DNA of 20,084 bases from JANNSW01 sp031431235 (GTDB lineage: Bacteria; Pseudomonadota; Alphaproteobacteria; Rhizobiales; Hyphomicrobiaceae), in contig JANPDA010000439.1 of assembly GCA_031431235.1 (NCBI GenBank), forward strand, positions 1 to 20,084, written 5' to 3'. A program made the position numbers and the translations under genes. Shown here piece by piece: positions 14,941 through 20,084 of this stretch. Positions within the stretch are counted from its first letter, which is position 1. Each line of letters starts with the position of its first letter. The notes beneath the pieces are model-generated. The model was not told where the DNA came from. It searched no databases and was given only the letters and a program-made list of their open reading frames with translations.

Positions 14941-15068
14941 TGTTCTGACGCATTCATTCGGTACCCTAAATGAATGGCCAGCCCACTAGCCAACTCGCTG
15001 TTCGTGTTCCCTCTTTCCATTCTTTGATCCAGCTTCGCCGGAATCGAATGAATGGGAGGGAACACTAG
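14937..15068. mobile_element. MITE-like unit, copy 2 (tandem)
   Basis: The second copy begins at the shared CTAG 14937-14940 and ends at CTAG 15065-15068, giving an exact 128-bp period. It differs from copy 1 at six positions (one near 14967, four in 14996-15009, one near 15022). All terminal inverted repeats are intact. The pair sits between g13 and g14 of the GTA cluster. Confidence 0.7.
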
Positions 15069-15069
15069 G

Positions 15070-15137
15070 GCCCGGCGCTCGGGCGGGAGCAAAGCAGAGT
15101 GCGGAGGCAACGCGCCCAAGCCCGCCCTCGGCCGGGC
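15070..15137. repeat. Imperfect palindrome between g13 and the MITE pair
   Basis: GCCCGGC (15070-15076) and GGGCGGG (15081-15087) pair with GCCGGGC (15131-15137) and CCCGCCC (15121-15127), leaving a small internal loop and a 33-nt apical loop. It starts 18 nt after the g13 stop in the direction of transcription. It may be the original g13 3' hairpin, separate from the MITEs. Confidence 0.45.
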
Positions 15138-15154
15138 AAGCGGGGATGGAGCCA

Positions 15155-16042
15155 CTACGAGATCGGGCTGCCGTCATTGCTGTCGCCGCGATTGGGATAG
15201 GTGCTGATGAAGTCGTTGCCGGGCATGTGGGGAAAGCCGCGGTAGTTGACGACATTGCCGAACTTCAGCCGACAGGTGGCGAGGTGCTTGTCGCAGCCTG
15301 CGGTGATGGTGAAGGTATCGCCCGGCGCGATCGGCCGGCTCGGGCGCAGCCACAGCTCGATCGAGACGAGGCCGCCCGAGACGATGTGGAGCTTCACCTC
15401 CGACACGAGGCCGGTGTTCCCGCCCGACGACCAGAGGATGCGCCCGCGGGTGAACCAATCGCTGGCAAAGGCGCCAAGCCCCGATGCCGTGAACCGCCGC
15501 TCGGTCGCGCCAGCGGCGACCGTTGCGCTGCCCTTTCGAGTGGCCTGGTCGAGATCGATCTTGCAGCGATGATCGCCGAGATCGGCGTCGCAGGCATACT
15601 GATAGGTCCGCCCCTGGTCCTGCTGCAGCAGATGAGCAAGTCCGCGGATCTCGGCAGCGAATGAAACCGGACCACGGCGAACCTCGCCGAGCGACCCGGC
15701 ATGGAGCAGCGCGCGGCTTTCCGGAGCGTTCCAGTCGACACGGAATACCTCGATCTCGGCGTTGTCGTAGCGGCCCGCTTCCAGATCTTCGGCCGAGAGC
15801 CGCTCAGAGGAGAGCGCGCCTTCGACCTCCTGGTTGTCGACGCCCAGGCCGACCGCCTCGCGCGCCTCGCTCGCGGTGAAACCCGAGGCCGCCTCGAACA
15901 GCGTGGCGTCGAAGGCAAGGTCGCGATCGTGATCGGTGAAGCCGAGCCGCACCCCGTCGGCGCGGGTGATCCGCCAGCACCAGCAGAGAGTGGTCGCGCC
16001 CGTATCGAGGTGCGCCTGAAGGGAGGCCGGAAACGTCCTCAT
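15155..16042 (-). CDS. GTA g13-like DUF2163 tail hub protein
   Basis: This 295-residue protein starts MRTFPASLQAHLDTGATTLC and has WRITRADG..LGFTDHDRDL, the DUF2163 N-terminal pattern. The C-terminal part has four cysteines in two pairs: Cys151/Cys160 (CDADLGDHRC) and Cys250/Cys257 (CDKHLATC). The related lambda tail-tip protein gpL carries an iron-sulfur cluster, so a metal or Fe-S site is expected here. The end VVNYRGFPHMPGNDFIS is typical of the hub C-terminus. Its ATG overlaps the g12 stop by 4 bp (ATGA), so the two are translated together. It forms the hub on which the g14 peptidase and g15 tip assemble. Confidence 0.94.
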   Translation of the reverse strand: MRTFPASLQAHLDTGATTLCWCWRITRADGVRLGFTDHDRDLAFDATLFEAASGFTASEAREAVGLGVDNQEVEGALSSERLSAEDLEAGRYDNAEIEVFRVDWNAPESRALLHAGSLGEVRRGPVSFAAEIRGLAHLLQQDQGRTYQYACDADLGDHRCKIDLDQATRKGSATVAAGATERRFTASGLGAFASDWFTRGRILWSSGGNTGLVSEVKLHIVSGGLVSIELWLRPSRPIAPGDTFTITAGCDKHLATCRLKFGNVVNYRGFPHMPGNDFISTYPNRGDSNDGSPIS

Positions 16043-16680
16043 AGCCGCACCTCCACCAGGCCAACGCTCGGGATCGAGCCGTGCCGAAAGCTTTCCACAT
16101 TGATCTCGAGGCGATCGCTATCGAAGCGGACCGGGACATCGAACTCGAACCCGGCAGTGACGGCGGCTCCCGCCGCCGGGACGTGGCCGGGCAGGAACGT
16201 GATGCGTCCAGTCGTGGCATCGACCGCCAGCTGCGAGCCCTCGATCTGCTCGGCACCGGCAACCGCCACCCGGACCGTGCCGGCAACGGGCTTCACTACA
16301 TCGCGCTGATAGGGCGCAAGACCCGAGCCATAGCGCTTCCTCAACTGAAAGGTCGCTGTCGTGCCGTCGCCGGTGCCAATCGACTGGTCGCTCGCCGACA
16401 CGGAGATCGACGGCGCCGCCGCCGAGGAGAAGTCCGAGTGGTCCTTGAAACGGAATCCATGGAGGCGGCCGCGGCGCTCCTCGAAGAAGGCGATCACGGC
16501 ATGGAGGTCGTCGAGCGAGCGCAGGCCATAGCCAGCATTGTAGCTGCGGCGCGAATCCGCCCAACGGCTATTGCGCTCCTCGTGACCGGAGCCCAGCACT
16601 ACGATTTCGGTGCGGCGCTCGGGTCCCCCGGTCGCGCCGCGCGAGATCGCGGTCGGGAAGCGAACTTCGTGGAAGGACAT
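16039..16680 (-). CDS. GTA g12-like DUF2460 distal tail protein
   Basis: This 213-residue protein begins MSFHEVRFPTAISRGATGGP and continues with RRTEIVVLGSGHEERNSRWA, YNAGYGLRSLDDLHAVIAFF and GRLHGFRFKDHSDF, the well-conserved DUF2460 block. The second half is beta-rich and includes TFQLRKRYGSG and YQRDVVKPVAGTVRVAV. In RcGTA it makes the ring joining tail tube and baseplate. GAGGA sits about 8 bases before the ATG at 16680. A large palindrome lies directly upstream in the gap to g11. It overlaps g13 by 4 bp. Confidence 0.95.
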   Translation of the reverse strand: MSFHEVRFPTAISRGATGGPERRTEIVVLGSGHEERNSRWADSRRSYNAGYGLRSLDDLHAVIAFFEERRGRLHGFRFKDHSDFSSAAAPSISVSASDQSIGTGDGTTATFQLRKRYGSGLAPYQRDVVKPVAGTVRVAVAGAEQIEGSQLAVDATTGRITFLPGHVPAAGAAVTAGFEFDVPVRFDSDRLEINVESFRHGSIPSVGLVEVRL

Positions 16681-16704
16681 GGGGTTTCCTCAGTGGTCGT
16701 GGCG

Positions 16705-16773
16705 CCGGGGTCGGACCCTTGGCCAGAGTCTCGCGTGAAGCCACAGGTCCGTGGCCAAGGGGTCCGACCCCGG
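16705..16773. repeat. Long near-perfect palindrome between g11 and g12
   Basis: The arm 16705-16725 (from CCGGGGTCGGACCC to TTGGCCA) is complementary to 16752-16773 with a single bulged G, giving about 21 bp. The 26-nt centre can form a competing GCCAC/GTGGC stem (16740-16744 with 16751-16755). It begins 4 nt after the g11 stop. No T run follows, so it looks like a mobile palindromic repeat or a transcript-stabilising or attenuating hairpin. Confidence 0.75.
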
Positions 16774-16776
16774 CCC

Positions 16777-17352
16777 TCAGAGGTTGCGCTCGCCAGCGCC
16801 GATCGTGCGCGAGAGCATGGCGCCGATCTGGCTCTGCGAGCGGCGGAAGCCGGCGACGTCGGGTGTCGAGATATTGAAGGTGACGCTGACCCCACGGCCT
16901 CCCCCGCCTGCTGCCACTCCGAGGCGTCCGTCGGGTCCACGTGCCAGCGGCATGATCGCTTCCGCACCACGCTCGCCCGCGATGCCGATGCGGCCGCGAC
17001 CGAGCGGGAAAGTCACCGGCGAGGCGATGACGCCGCCCTTCGCGAACGGGATCGGCAGGGCTGCAGGCGCCGCACCGCCGCCGAAGGCGCCGGAGAAAAT
17101 GCCGCCAAATGCGGTGCCGAGCGCGCCTTCGATCGGCTTGAAGGCCGCCTTCAGCACCATCTCGGAAAGGCCGAGCGCCAACGACCTCACCACGTCCTCG
17201 AGCTTCTTGCCGCGGATCGCGACCGCCTCGAACGCGGTGACCAGACGGGAAGCGAACTGATCGCCGAGCCGGCTCATATCCGTCAGCGCAGTGCGCAAAG
17301 GGGCGGTGTTGGCGGCGATGTCGACCGACCAGGTTTCGATACGGTTTTCCAT
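16777..17352 (-). CDS. GTA g11-like tail tape-measure protein
   Basis: This 191-residue protein starts MENRIETWSVDIAANTAPLR. Residues ~20-75 are helical with FASRLVTAFEAVAIRGKKLED, which leads into the hydrophobic DVVRSLALGLSEMVLKAAFK. A Gly/Ala/Phe-rich segment (LGTAFGGIFSGAFGGG) and the diagnostic end block PFAKGGVIASPVTFPLG, GERGAEAIMPLARGPDGRLG and VTFNISTPDVAGFRRSQSQI follow. This matches the short tape-measure protein of RcGTA-type agents. The ATG at 17352 has AAAGG about 7-8 bases upstream; an in-frame ATG at 17370 is less well placed. It is bounded on both sides by structured repeats rather than by overlaps. Confidence 0.9.
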   Translation of the reverse strand: MENRIETWSVDIAANTAPLRTALTDMSRLGDQFASRLVTAFEAVAIRGKKLEDVVRSLALGLSEMVLKAAFKPIEGALGTAFGGIFSGAFGGGAAPAALPIPFAKGGVIASPVTFPLGRGRIGIAGERGAEAIMPLARGPDGRLGVAAGGGGRGVSVTFNISTPDVAGFRRSQSQIGAMLSRTIGAGERNL

Positions 17353-17374
17353 GAATGCCCTTTCGATCATTGAA

Positions 17375-17471
17375 CGTAGGCCGGACTGACGCCGGACCCG
17401 ATCCGGCGGAAGTCCGACGCTGGGCCTGTCGGACATCGCACGGCGAAGGGCCGTGCTGGGTCCGACCTACG
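17375..17471. repeat. REP/BIME-like element with GTAG heads and cloverleaf fold
   Basis: Outer arms CGTAGGCCGGACT (17375-17387) and GGTCCGACCTACG (17459-17471) pair with two imperfect positions. Inside are three hairpins: GCCGGA/TCCGGC (17391-17407), GTCCGAC/GTCGGAC (17412-17434) and GCACGGC/GCCGTGC (17438-17456). Read from each end, GTAG is followed directly by a hairpin, as in REP sequences spread by RAYT transposases. Its right end supplies the TAG stop of g10.1 (17467-17469). Confidence 0.65.
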
Positions 17472-17676
17472 AATCGGGGAAGCGCTCCAAGAGCGCCGCC
17501 AACTCCTCCTGCGATGGCGCGTGCTGCCGCGATCCCGGCCCCAGCACGCCACGCATCGCTGCTTGCAACTCACGTGGGGTCATCGCCCAGAAGGCCGATG
17601 GCGGCAGGCCGAGTGTGCCGAGCCCGAACGACATCACGTCACCCCAGGGGAACGGCTCGCGTGAAACCGCGCTCAT
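17467..17676 (-). CDS. GTA g10.1-like tail assembly chaperone
   Basis: This 69-residue protein begins MSAVSREPFPWGDVMSFGLG and continues LGLPPSAFWAMTPRELQAAMRG, the signature of the small TAC family next to GTA g10 (formerly DUF2376). It helps load the tape-measure protein during tail assembly. The ATG at 17676 overlaps the g10 stop by 4 bp (ATGA), indicating translational coupling. The stop TAG lies inside the REP-like repeat that follows, and the last residues (ERFPDS) may have been altered by arrival of that element. The length is normal for the family. Confidence 0.92.
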   Translation of the reverse strand: MSAVSREPFPWGDVMSFGLGTLGLPPSAFWAMTPRELQAAMRGVLGPGSRQHAPSQEELAALLERFPDS

Positions 17677-17993
17677 GGCTCGCACCCCGCCCCGAACGTC
17701 GCCTCCAGCAAACGCGCGACGATCTGCACGAACCCGGCGGCGCCGCCTTCGGCCTGCATCCGCGCGACCGCCTCGTCGCCGATGTCACTGCCGCCGCCGC
17801 GCAGGCCGGCGCCGATGATGCGGATCGCCTCGCGCGCGGCAATTCTACCGCGTCCGAAGCGCTCGGCGAGCGCGAGCATGTCCTCCTCGCCAAACGCATG
17901 CTCCAGCTCTGCGAGCGCCCCAAGCGTCAAACAAAGACGATGGCGCTGCCCGTCGAGGCTCGCCTCGATCTCACCGCGGTAACGATTGACCAT
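17673..17993 (-). CDS. GTA g10-like tail assembly protein
   Basis: This 106-residue protein starts MVNRYRGEIEASLDGQRHRL and has LCLTLGALAELEHAFGEEDM and ERFGRGRIAAREAIRIIGAG, the recognisable GTA gp10 pattern. It is thought to act with g10.1 as the tail assembly chaperone pair, as gpG/gpGT do in lambda. The ATG at 17993 has a G-rich site (GGGGGTGG) just upstream; a GTG two codons earlier would sit too close to that site. It starts 13 bases after the major tail protein stop and overlaps g10.1 by 4 bp. Confidence 0.92.
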   Translation of the reverse strand: MVNRYRGEIEASLDGQRHRLCLTLGALAELEHAFGEEDMLALAERFGRGRIAAREAIRIIGAGLRGGGSDIGDEAVARMQAEGGAAGFVQIVARLLEATFGAGCEP

Positions 17994-18006
17994 GGCCACC
18001 CCCCGA

Positions 18007-18420
18007 TCAGGCCGAAGTGAAGACGAGAGCACCCGCCGATTCGAGCGCAAGGTCGAAGGTGAGCTCGCCGTCGTGGTTGCCGGCGAGCTCGAGCGCGGTG
18101 ATCTGGAACGGTCCCTCGACGGTGCCGAACTCGGGGATCACCAATTGCCAGGCGCGGATGGTGCCATTGAAGAAAAGACTTCTGACTGCCTCGTCAGAGG
18201 CCTCGTCCTTGAACAATCCCGCCCCTGAAAGGCGCGCGCTGCGCACGCCCGCTCCCGCCAGTAGCTCACGCCAACGCCCCGTCGATTCGGTGTGGGTGAT
18301 GTCGACGGTCTGGGCATTGAAAGCGAGCGTGCGCGATCGAAGGCCTGCGACGGTGATGAAAGTCGACATGCCGGTGCTGTCGACCTTCAGGAGGAGATCC
18401 TTGCCCTTCTGGGCGGCCAT
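18007..18420 (-). CDS. GTA g9-like major tail tube protein (TP901-1 family)
   Basis: This 137-residue protein opens MAAQKGKDLLLKVDSTGMST and contains RSRTLAFNAQTVDITHTEST, GRWRELLAGAGVRSARLSG, GLFKDEASDEAVRSLFFNGT and GPFQITALELAGNHDGELTF. This is the phage major tail protein pattern of the TP901-1 type. It polymerises into hexameric rings that form the tail tube. AAAGG lies about 8-9 bases before the ATG at 18420. It follows g8 after 32 bases with no overlap, which suits a protein made in larger amounts than its neighbours. The length is normal for the family. Confidence 0.94.
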   Translation of the reverse strand: MAAQKGKDLLLKVDSTGMSTFITVAGLRSRTLAFNAQTVDITHTESTGRWRELLAGAGVRSARLSGAGLFKDEASDEAVRSLFFNGTIRAWQLVIPEFGTVEGPFQITALELAGNHDGELTFDLALESAGALVFTSA

Positions 18421-18452
18421 GGTCGGTACCTTTCATAGTTGAGGGGAAAGTG

Positions 18453-18866
18453 TCAGACACGCGGCTCGGTCACGGCACGGAAACGGACGACGCCACGAAT
18501 GGTGTCGCCGTCGGGCTCGCGGCGGGCTTCGGAGAATTCGTGGCGCAGGTTGACGAGGTGGTGGTCCTCGAGGGTCAGCGCGACATCGTGCAGTGCAACG
18601 CGGATCGCGAGCATGATGGCATGGGCCTGGCGGCGACCGGCAGCGCGCGACCAGACGTGCAGCGTAACCAGATGCTCCTCCCCGCCTTCGGTGCCGGTGC
18701 TCCAGTCGCGCATGCTGGCGAGGCCGAAAGTGAGATAGGGAAAGTCGGTTCGCTGCGGGACATCGTCATAGACGCGCGGCGTGCCCAGCAGGGCCGTCAA
18801 AGCGGCATCGCCCGCAAGCCGGGCGTAGAGCGCTTTCTGCAAGGCAAAATCGGCACTGAGGCTCAT
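18453..18866 (-). CDS. GTA g8-like DUF3168 tail terminator
   Basis: This 137-residue protein starts MSLSADFALQKALYARLAGD and has ALTALLGTPRVYDDVPQRTD, FPYLTFG, HLVTLHVWSRAAGRRQA and ALTLEDHHLVNLRHEFSEAR, the complete DUF3168 pattern. Proteins of this family cap the tail tube and join it to the head-closure protein. Its ATG at 18866 overlaps by 4 bp the stop of the small basic ORF upstream, so translation is coupled. No odd residues or truncation are seen. Confidence 0.95.
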   Translation of the reverse strand: MSLSADFALQKALYARLAGDAALTALLGTPRVYDDVPQRTDFPYLTFGLASMRDWSTGTEGGEEHLVTLHVWSRAAGRRQAHAIMLAIRVALHDVALTLEDHHLVNLRHEFSEARREPDGDTIRGVVRFRAVTEPRV

Positions 18867-19042
18867 GGCGTCACCTCGTCGGTCTTGCGTGGCCTACCGG
18901 ATTGGCGCGCACCATTGGCAGCAAGCTCGTCGCGGATCACCCGCCGGTCGAGCTCGCGCTTCAGGCGAGCGAGCAACCGCCCGGCGGCACCGGCCCGGCC
19001 GGTCTGTGCCGGCTGCCGCGAAAGCTTCAGTCGGATGGTCAC
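18863..19042 (-). CDS. Small basic ORF between head-closure and tail-terminator genes
   Basis: This is a 59-residue ORF from GTG 19042 to TGA 18863-18865. It reads VTIRLKLSRQPAQTGRAGAA and continues with an Arg/Leu-rich helix-like stretch (RLLARLKRELDRRVIRDELA) and a basic, Thr/Glu-containing tail ending TDEVTP. Both ends overlap neighbours by 4 bp (GTGA with g7, ATGA with g8), which strongly suggests real, coupled translation. I do not recognise the family. Its position matches where HK97-type phages encode a gp10-like joining protein, but the length is far too short for that. It may be a shrunken relic or a small accessory joining factor. Confidence 0.65.
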   Translation of the reverse strand: MTIRLKLSRQPAQTGRAGAAGRLLARLKRELDRRVIRDELAANGARQSGRPRKTDEVTP

Positions 19043-19368
19043 TGGTCACGCTCCTCGGCCGAGCATTCGAGGAACCGCCTGCCCTCGCCGACATCGAGCA
19101 CAGACCGGATCTCGAAGATGCGCGTGGCGAGGCGCAAGCGCATGCCGGGTACGACGCCCAGGCGATATCGCAGCACCAGCCGGTGCGTGATCCGGCCCGA
19201 CACGCGATCCGCTTCCAGAGTTTCGGTCCCCGAAAGTGGCTCGATCGCCGCCCACAGCGTAGCGACCGTGCTCCAGCCCTGGGATGTTCCTCCCGCTCCA
19301 TCTGAGGGGCCCGCCGGCGCTTCCAGCACGACCCGGTGGCGCAGGGTACCAATCGAAACAGCCTTCAC
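19039..19368 (-). CDS. GTA g7-like head closure (head-tail adaptor) protein
   Basis: This 109-residue protein starts VKAVSIGTLRHRVVLEAPAG and has GGTSQGWSTVATLWAAIEPL, SGTETLEADRVSGRITHRLV and MRLRLATRIFEIRSVLDVGE, the pattern of phage head-tail joining/closure proteins (SPP1 gp16 type). It seals the DNA-filled head and provides the tail attachment surface. The GTG at 19368 is chosen because it overlaps the g6 stop by 4 bp (GTGA) and gives the usual family start; longer in-frame starts would run through g6. It overlaps the small ORF downstream in the same way. Confidence 0.92.
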   Translation of the reverse strand: MKAVSIGTLRHRVVLEAPAGPSDGAGGTSQGWSTVATLWAAIEPLSGTETLEADRVSGRITHRLVLRYRLGVVPGMRLRLATRIFEIRSVLDVGEGRRFLECSAEERDQ

Positions 19369-19943
19369 AGCCGCCTCCGCCGGTAGGGAGCGATCAGCTC
19401 GGCGATCGTGAGCGGCAATGGCTCGCCTGCCATGCCGATCTCGACCGGTTGCCGGTTCTCGTACCAATGGGCAACGAGCAGCAGGATCGCTTGGCGCAAG
19501 GGCGCCGGCACGTCAGCTCCCGTACTGCCATGACCGGCGACAAAGGTGATCTCGATGCCGTTGGCGACGCGGCCCGGCCGCGGCAATGGCGTCGCCCCGG
19601 CAAGCACCAGGCGCGACTTGCTCCCAGAGCCGTCGAGCAGATAGGCAGCCGGATCGAGCGTCGCCCGCGTGCCGTCCGCCGCGATCACGACGACACTGGT
19701 GACACTCGCGACCGGGGCAAGCGGGAGGGCGAGCTCGCGGGCGGCAGGCCAGGCATCGCGCAGATAGGTCCAGCCCTGAGCGATGAAGGCACGTGCGAGC
19801 ACCAGCTCCAAATGCACGCGAGCCGCCAGCATGAGGCTTTGCAGCAGCGTGTCTTCCGTGTTGCCGTCGATCCGAAGATGGGCCTTGGCCTCGGCGAGCG
19901 AGACGGGCTCGACGGCGGGCGGGCTGGTTGGCAGAAGCGCCAT
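19365..19943 (-). CDS. GTA g6-like head-tail connector protein
   Basis: This 192-residue protein starts MALLPTSPPAVEPVSLAEAK and shows AHLRIDGNTEDTLLQSLMLA and ARVHLELVLARAFIAQ in the helical N-terminal part, the HK97 gp6-type connector pattern. The middle is beta-rich (LPLAPVASVTSVVVIAADGT, YLLDGSGSKSRLVL), and the end has PLRQAILLLVAHWYENRQPV. It forms the ring below the portal. GAGG lies about 7 bases before the ATG at 19943. A strong hairpin separates it from the capsid gene, so its expression is probably set lower than that of the capsid. The stop overlaps the g7 GTG. Confidence 0.94.
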   Translation of the reverse strand: MALLPTSPPAVEPVSLAEAKAHLRIDGNTEDTLLQSLMLAARVHLELVLARAFIAQGWTYLRDAWPAARELALPLAPVASVTSVVVIAADGTRATLDPAAYLLDGSGSKSRLVLAGATPLPRPGRVANGIEITFVAGHGSTGADVPAPLRQAILLLVAHWYENRQPVEIGMAGEPLPLTIAELIAPYRRRRL

Positions 19944-19970
19944 GTTGGCCTCGTCGGTGGGAATGAAAAT

Positions 19971-20009
19971 GGGGCAGCCGCGGCGGGAGGAGGGCGCCGC
20001 AGCCGCCCC
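19971..20009 (-). terminator. Terminator/attenuator hairpin between capsid gene and g6
   Basis: On the minus-strand transcript GGGGCGGCUGCGGCG (complement of 19995-20009) pairs with CGCCGCGGCUGCCCC (complement of 19971-19985) over 15 bp with a 9-nt loop. Two of the pairs are G-U, whereas the plus strand would have two A-C mismatches. It is followed by AUUUUCAUU. This is a partial or full terminator 31 nt after the capsid stop. Confidence 0.65.
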
Positions 20010-20040
20010 GAGGGAGGGGCCTGGTCTGGAGTGAAACCGC

Positions 20041-20084
20041 CTATGCGGTTCCGAACTTCAAGAGCTTGATCGCGTCGGCGGCGG
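20041..20084 (-). CDS. 3' end of the GTA/HK97-type major capsid gene (g5), partial
   Basis: The last 14 codons read on the minus strand give AADAIKLLKFGTA followed by TAG at 20041-20043. The ending (D)AIKLLKFG.A is the usual C-terminus of HK97-fold major capsid proteins in GTA clusters, and the position directly upstream of g6 is that of g5. The rest of the gene lies beyond the right edge. The call depends mostly on position plus this short tail. Confidence 0.8.
   Translation of the reverse strand, partial: AADAIKLLKFGTA

Larger units (their letters stand above)
8879..20084 (-). mobile_element. RcGTA-like gene transfer agent structural cluster (tail and connector half)
   Basis: Fourteen consecutive minus-strand genes plus the end of a capsid gene follow the g5-g6-g7-g8-g9-g10-g10.1-g11-g12-g13-g14-g15 order of the Rhodobacter capsulatus gene transfer agent. 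Three genes are additional: a small ORF between g7 and g8, a DUF2793 protein, and a holin-like gene after g15. No integrase, repressor, replication gene or attachment site is seen, which fits a domesticated GTA rather than an active prophage. Reading frames are intact, so particle production is possible if the head genes beyond the right edge are also intact. Confidence 0.85.

Noticed and set aside
14809..15068. Possible CRISPR array because of near-identical direct repeats
   Set aside because: Only two adjacent units with a 128-bp period and no unique spacers; terminal inverted repeats and CTAG flanks fit MITEs better.
8879..20084. Active prophage
   Set aside because: No integrase, repressor, replication genes or attachment sites seen, and the gene order is that of an RcGTA-type agent; only the unseen right part could change this.

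Overview
The window reads as chromosomal DNA of a high-GC alphaproteobacterium, most likely of the Hyphomicrobiales (Rhizobiales). The grounds are the alphaproteobacterial style of infC, the PepSY/two-component pairing, and a long minus-strand gene cluster that follows the gene order of the Rhodobacter capsulatus type gene transfer agent (GTA). No taxonomic search was possible, so the order-level placement is an inference.

Left part (1-4180). The 3' end of an unidentified gene is followed by an unusual array of eight TGTCGA half-sites (125-256) leading into a class II Fic AMP-transferase gene with a C-terminal helix-turn-helix region. Next come a remnant of a fasciclin-domain gene with its probable terminator, a Phd/YefM-VapC type toxin-antitoxin pair on the minus strand, and a long coiled-coil protein of unknown role.

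Middle part (4181-8744). infC (translation initiation factor IF-3) appears to start at a non-canonical ATC codon. It is followed by a ten-helix EamA/DMT permease. A four-gene sensory module comes next: a secreted PepSY protein, an OmpR-family response regulator and a membrane histidine kinase on the plus strand with overlapping start/stop codons, and a second small secreted PepSY protein converging on the minus strand.

Right part (8879-20084). All real genes are on the minus strand, so they are transcribed from right to left. From the right edge they are: end of major capsid (g5), head-tail connector (g6), head closure (g7), an extra 59-residue basic ORF, tail terminator DUF3168 (g8), major tail protein (g9), two tail-assembly proteins (g10, g10.1), a short tape-measure/tail protein (g11), DUF2460 distal tail (g12), DUF2163 hub (g13), NlpC/P60 peptidase (g14), the giant TIM-barrel hub/tip protein (g15), a DUF2793 fibre-like protein and a holin-like protein. 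The order and lengths match a tail-and-connector set of a functional GTA. Terminase, portal, protease and most of the capsid gene lie beyond the right edge. Many neighbours overlap by 4 bp (ATGA or GTGA).

Several junctions that are not overlapped hold structured non-coding DNA. These are a 15-bp terminator-like hairpin after the capsid gene, a REP/BIME-like element with GTAG heads between g10.1 and g11, a 21-bp palindrome between g11 and g12, and two tandem 128-bp MITE-like units flanked by CTAG between g13 and g14. These structures and the fic operator array are the least conventional parts of the window.
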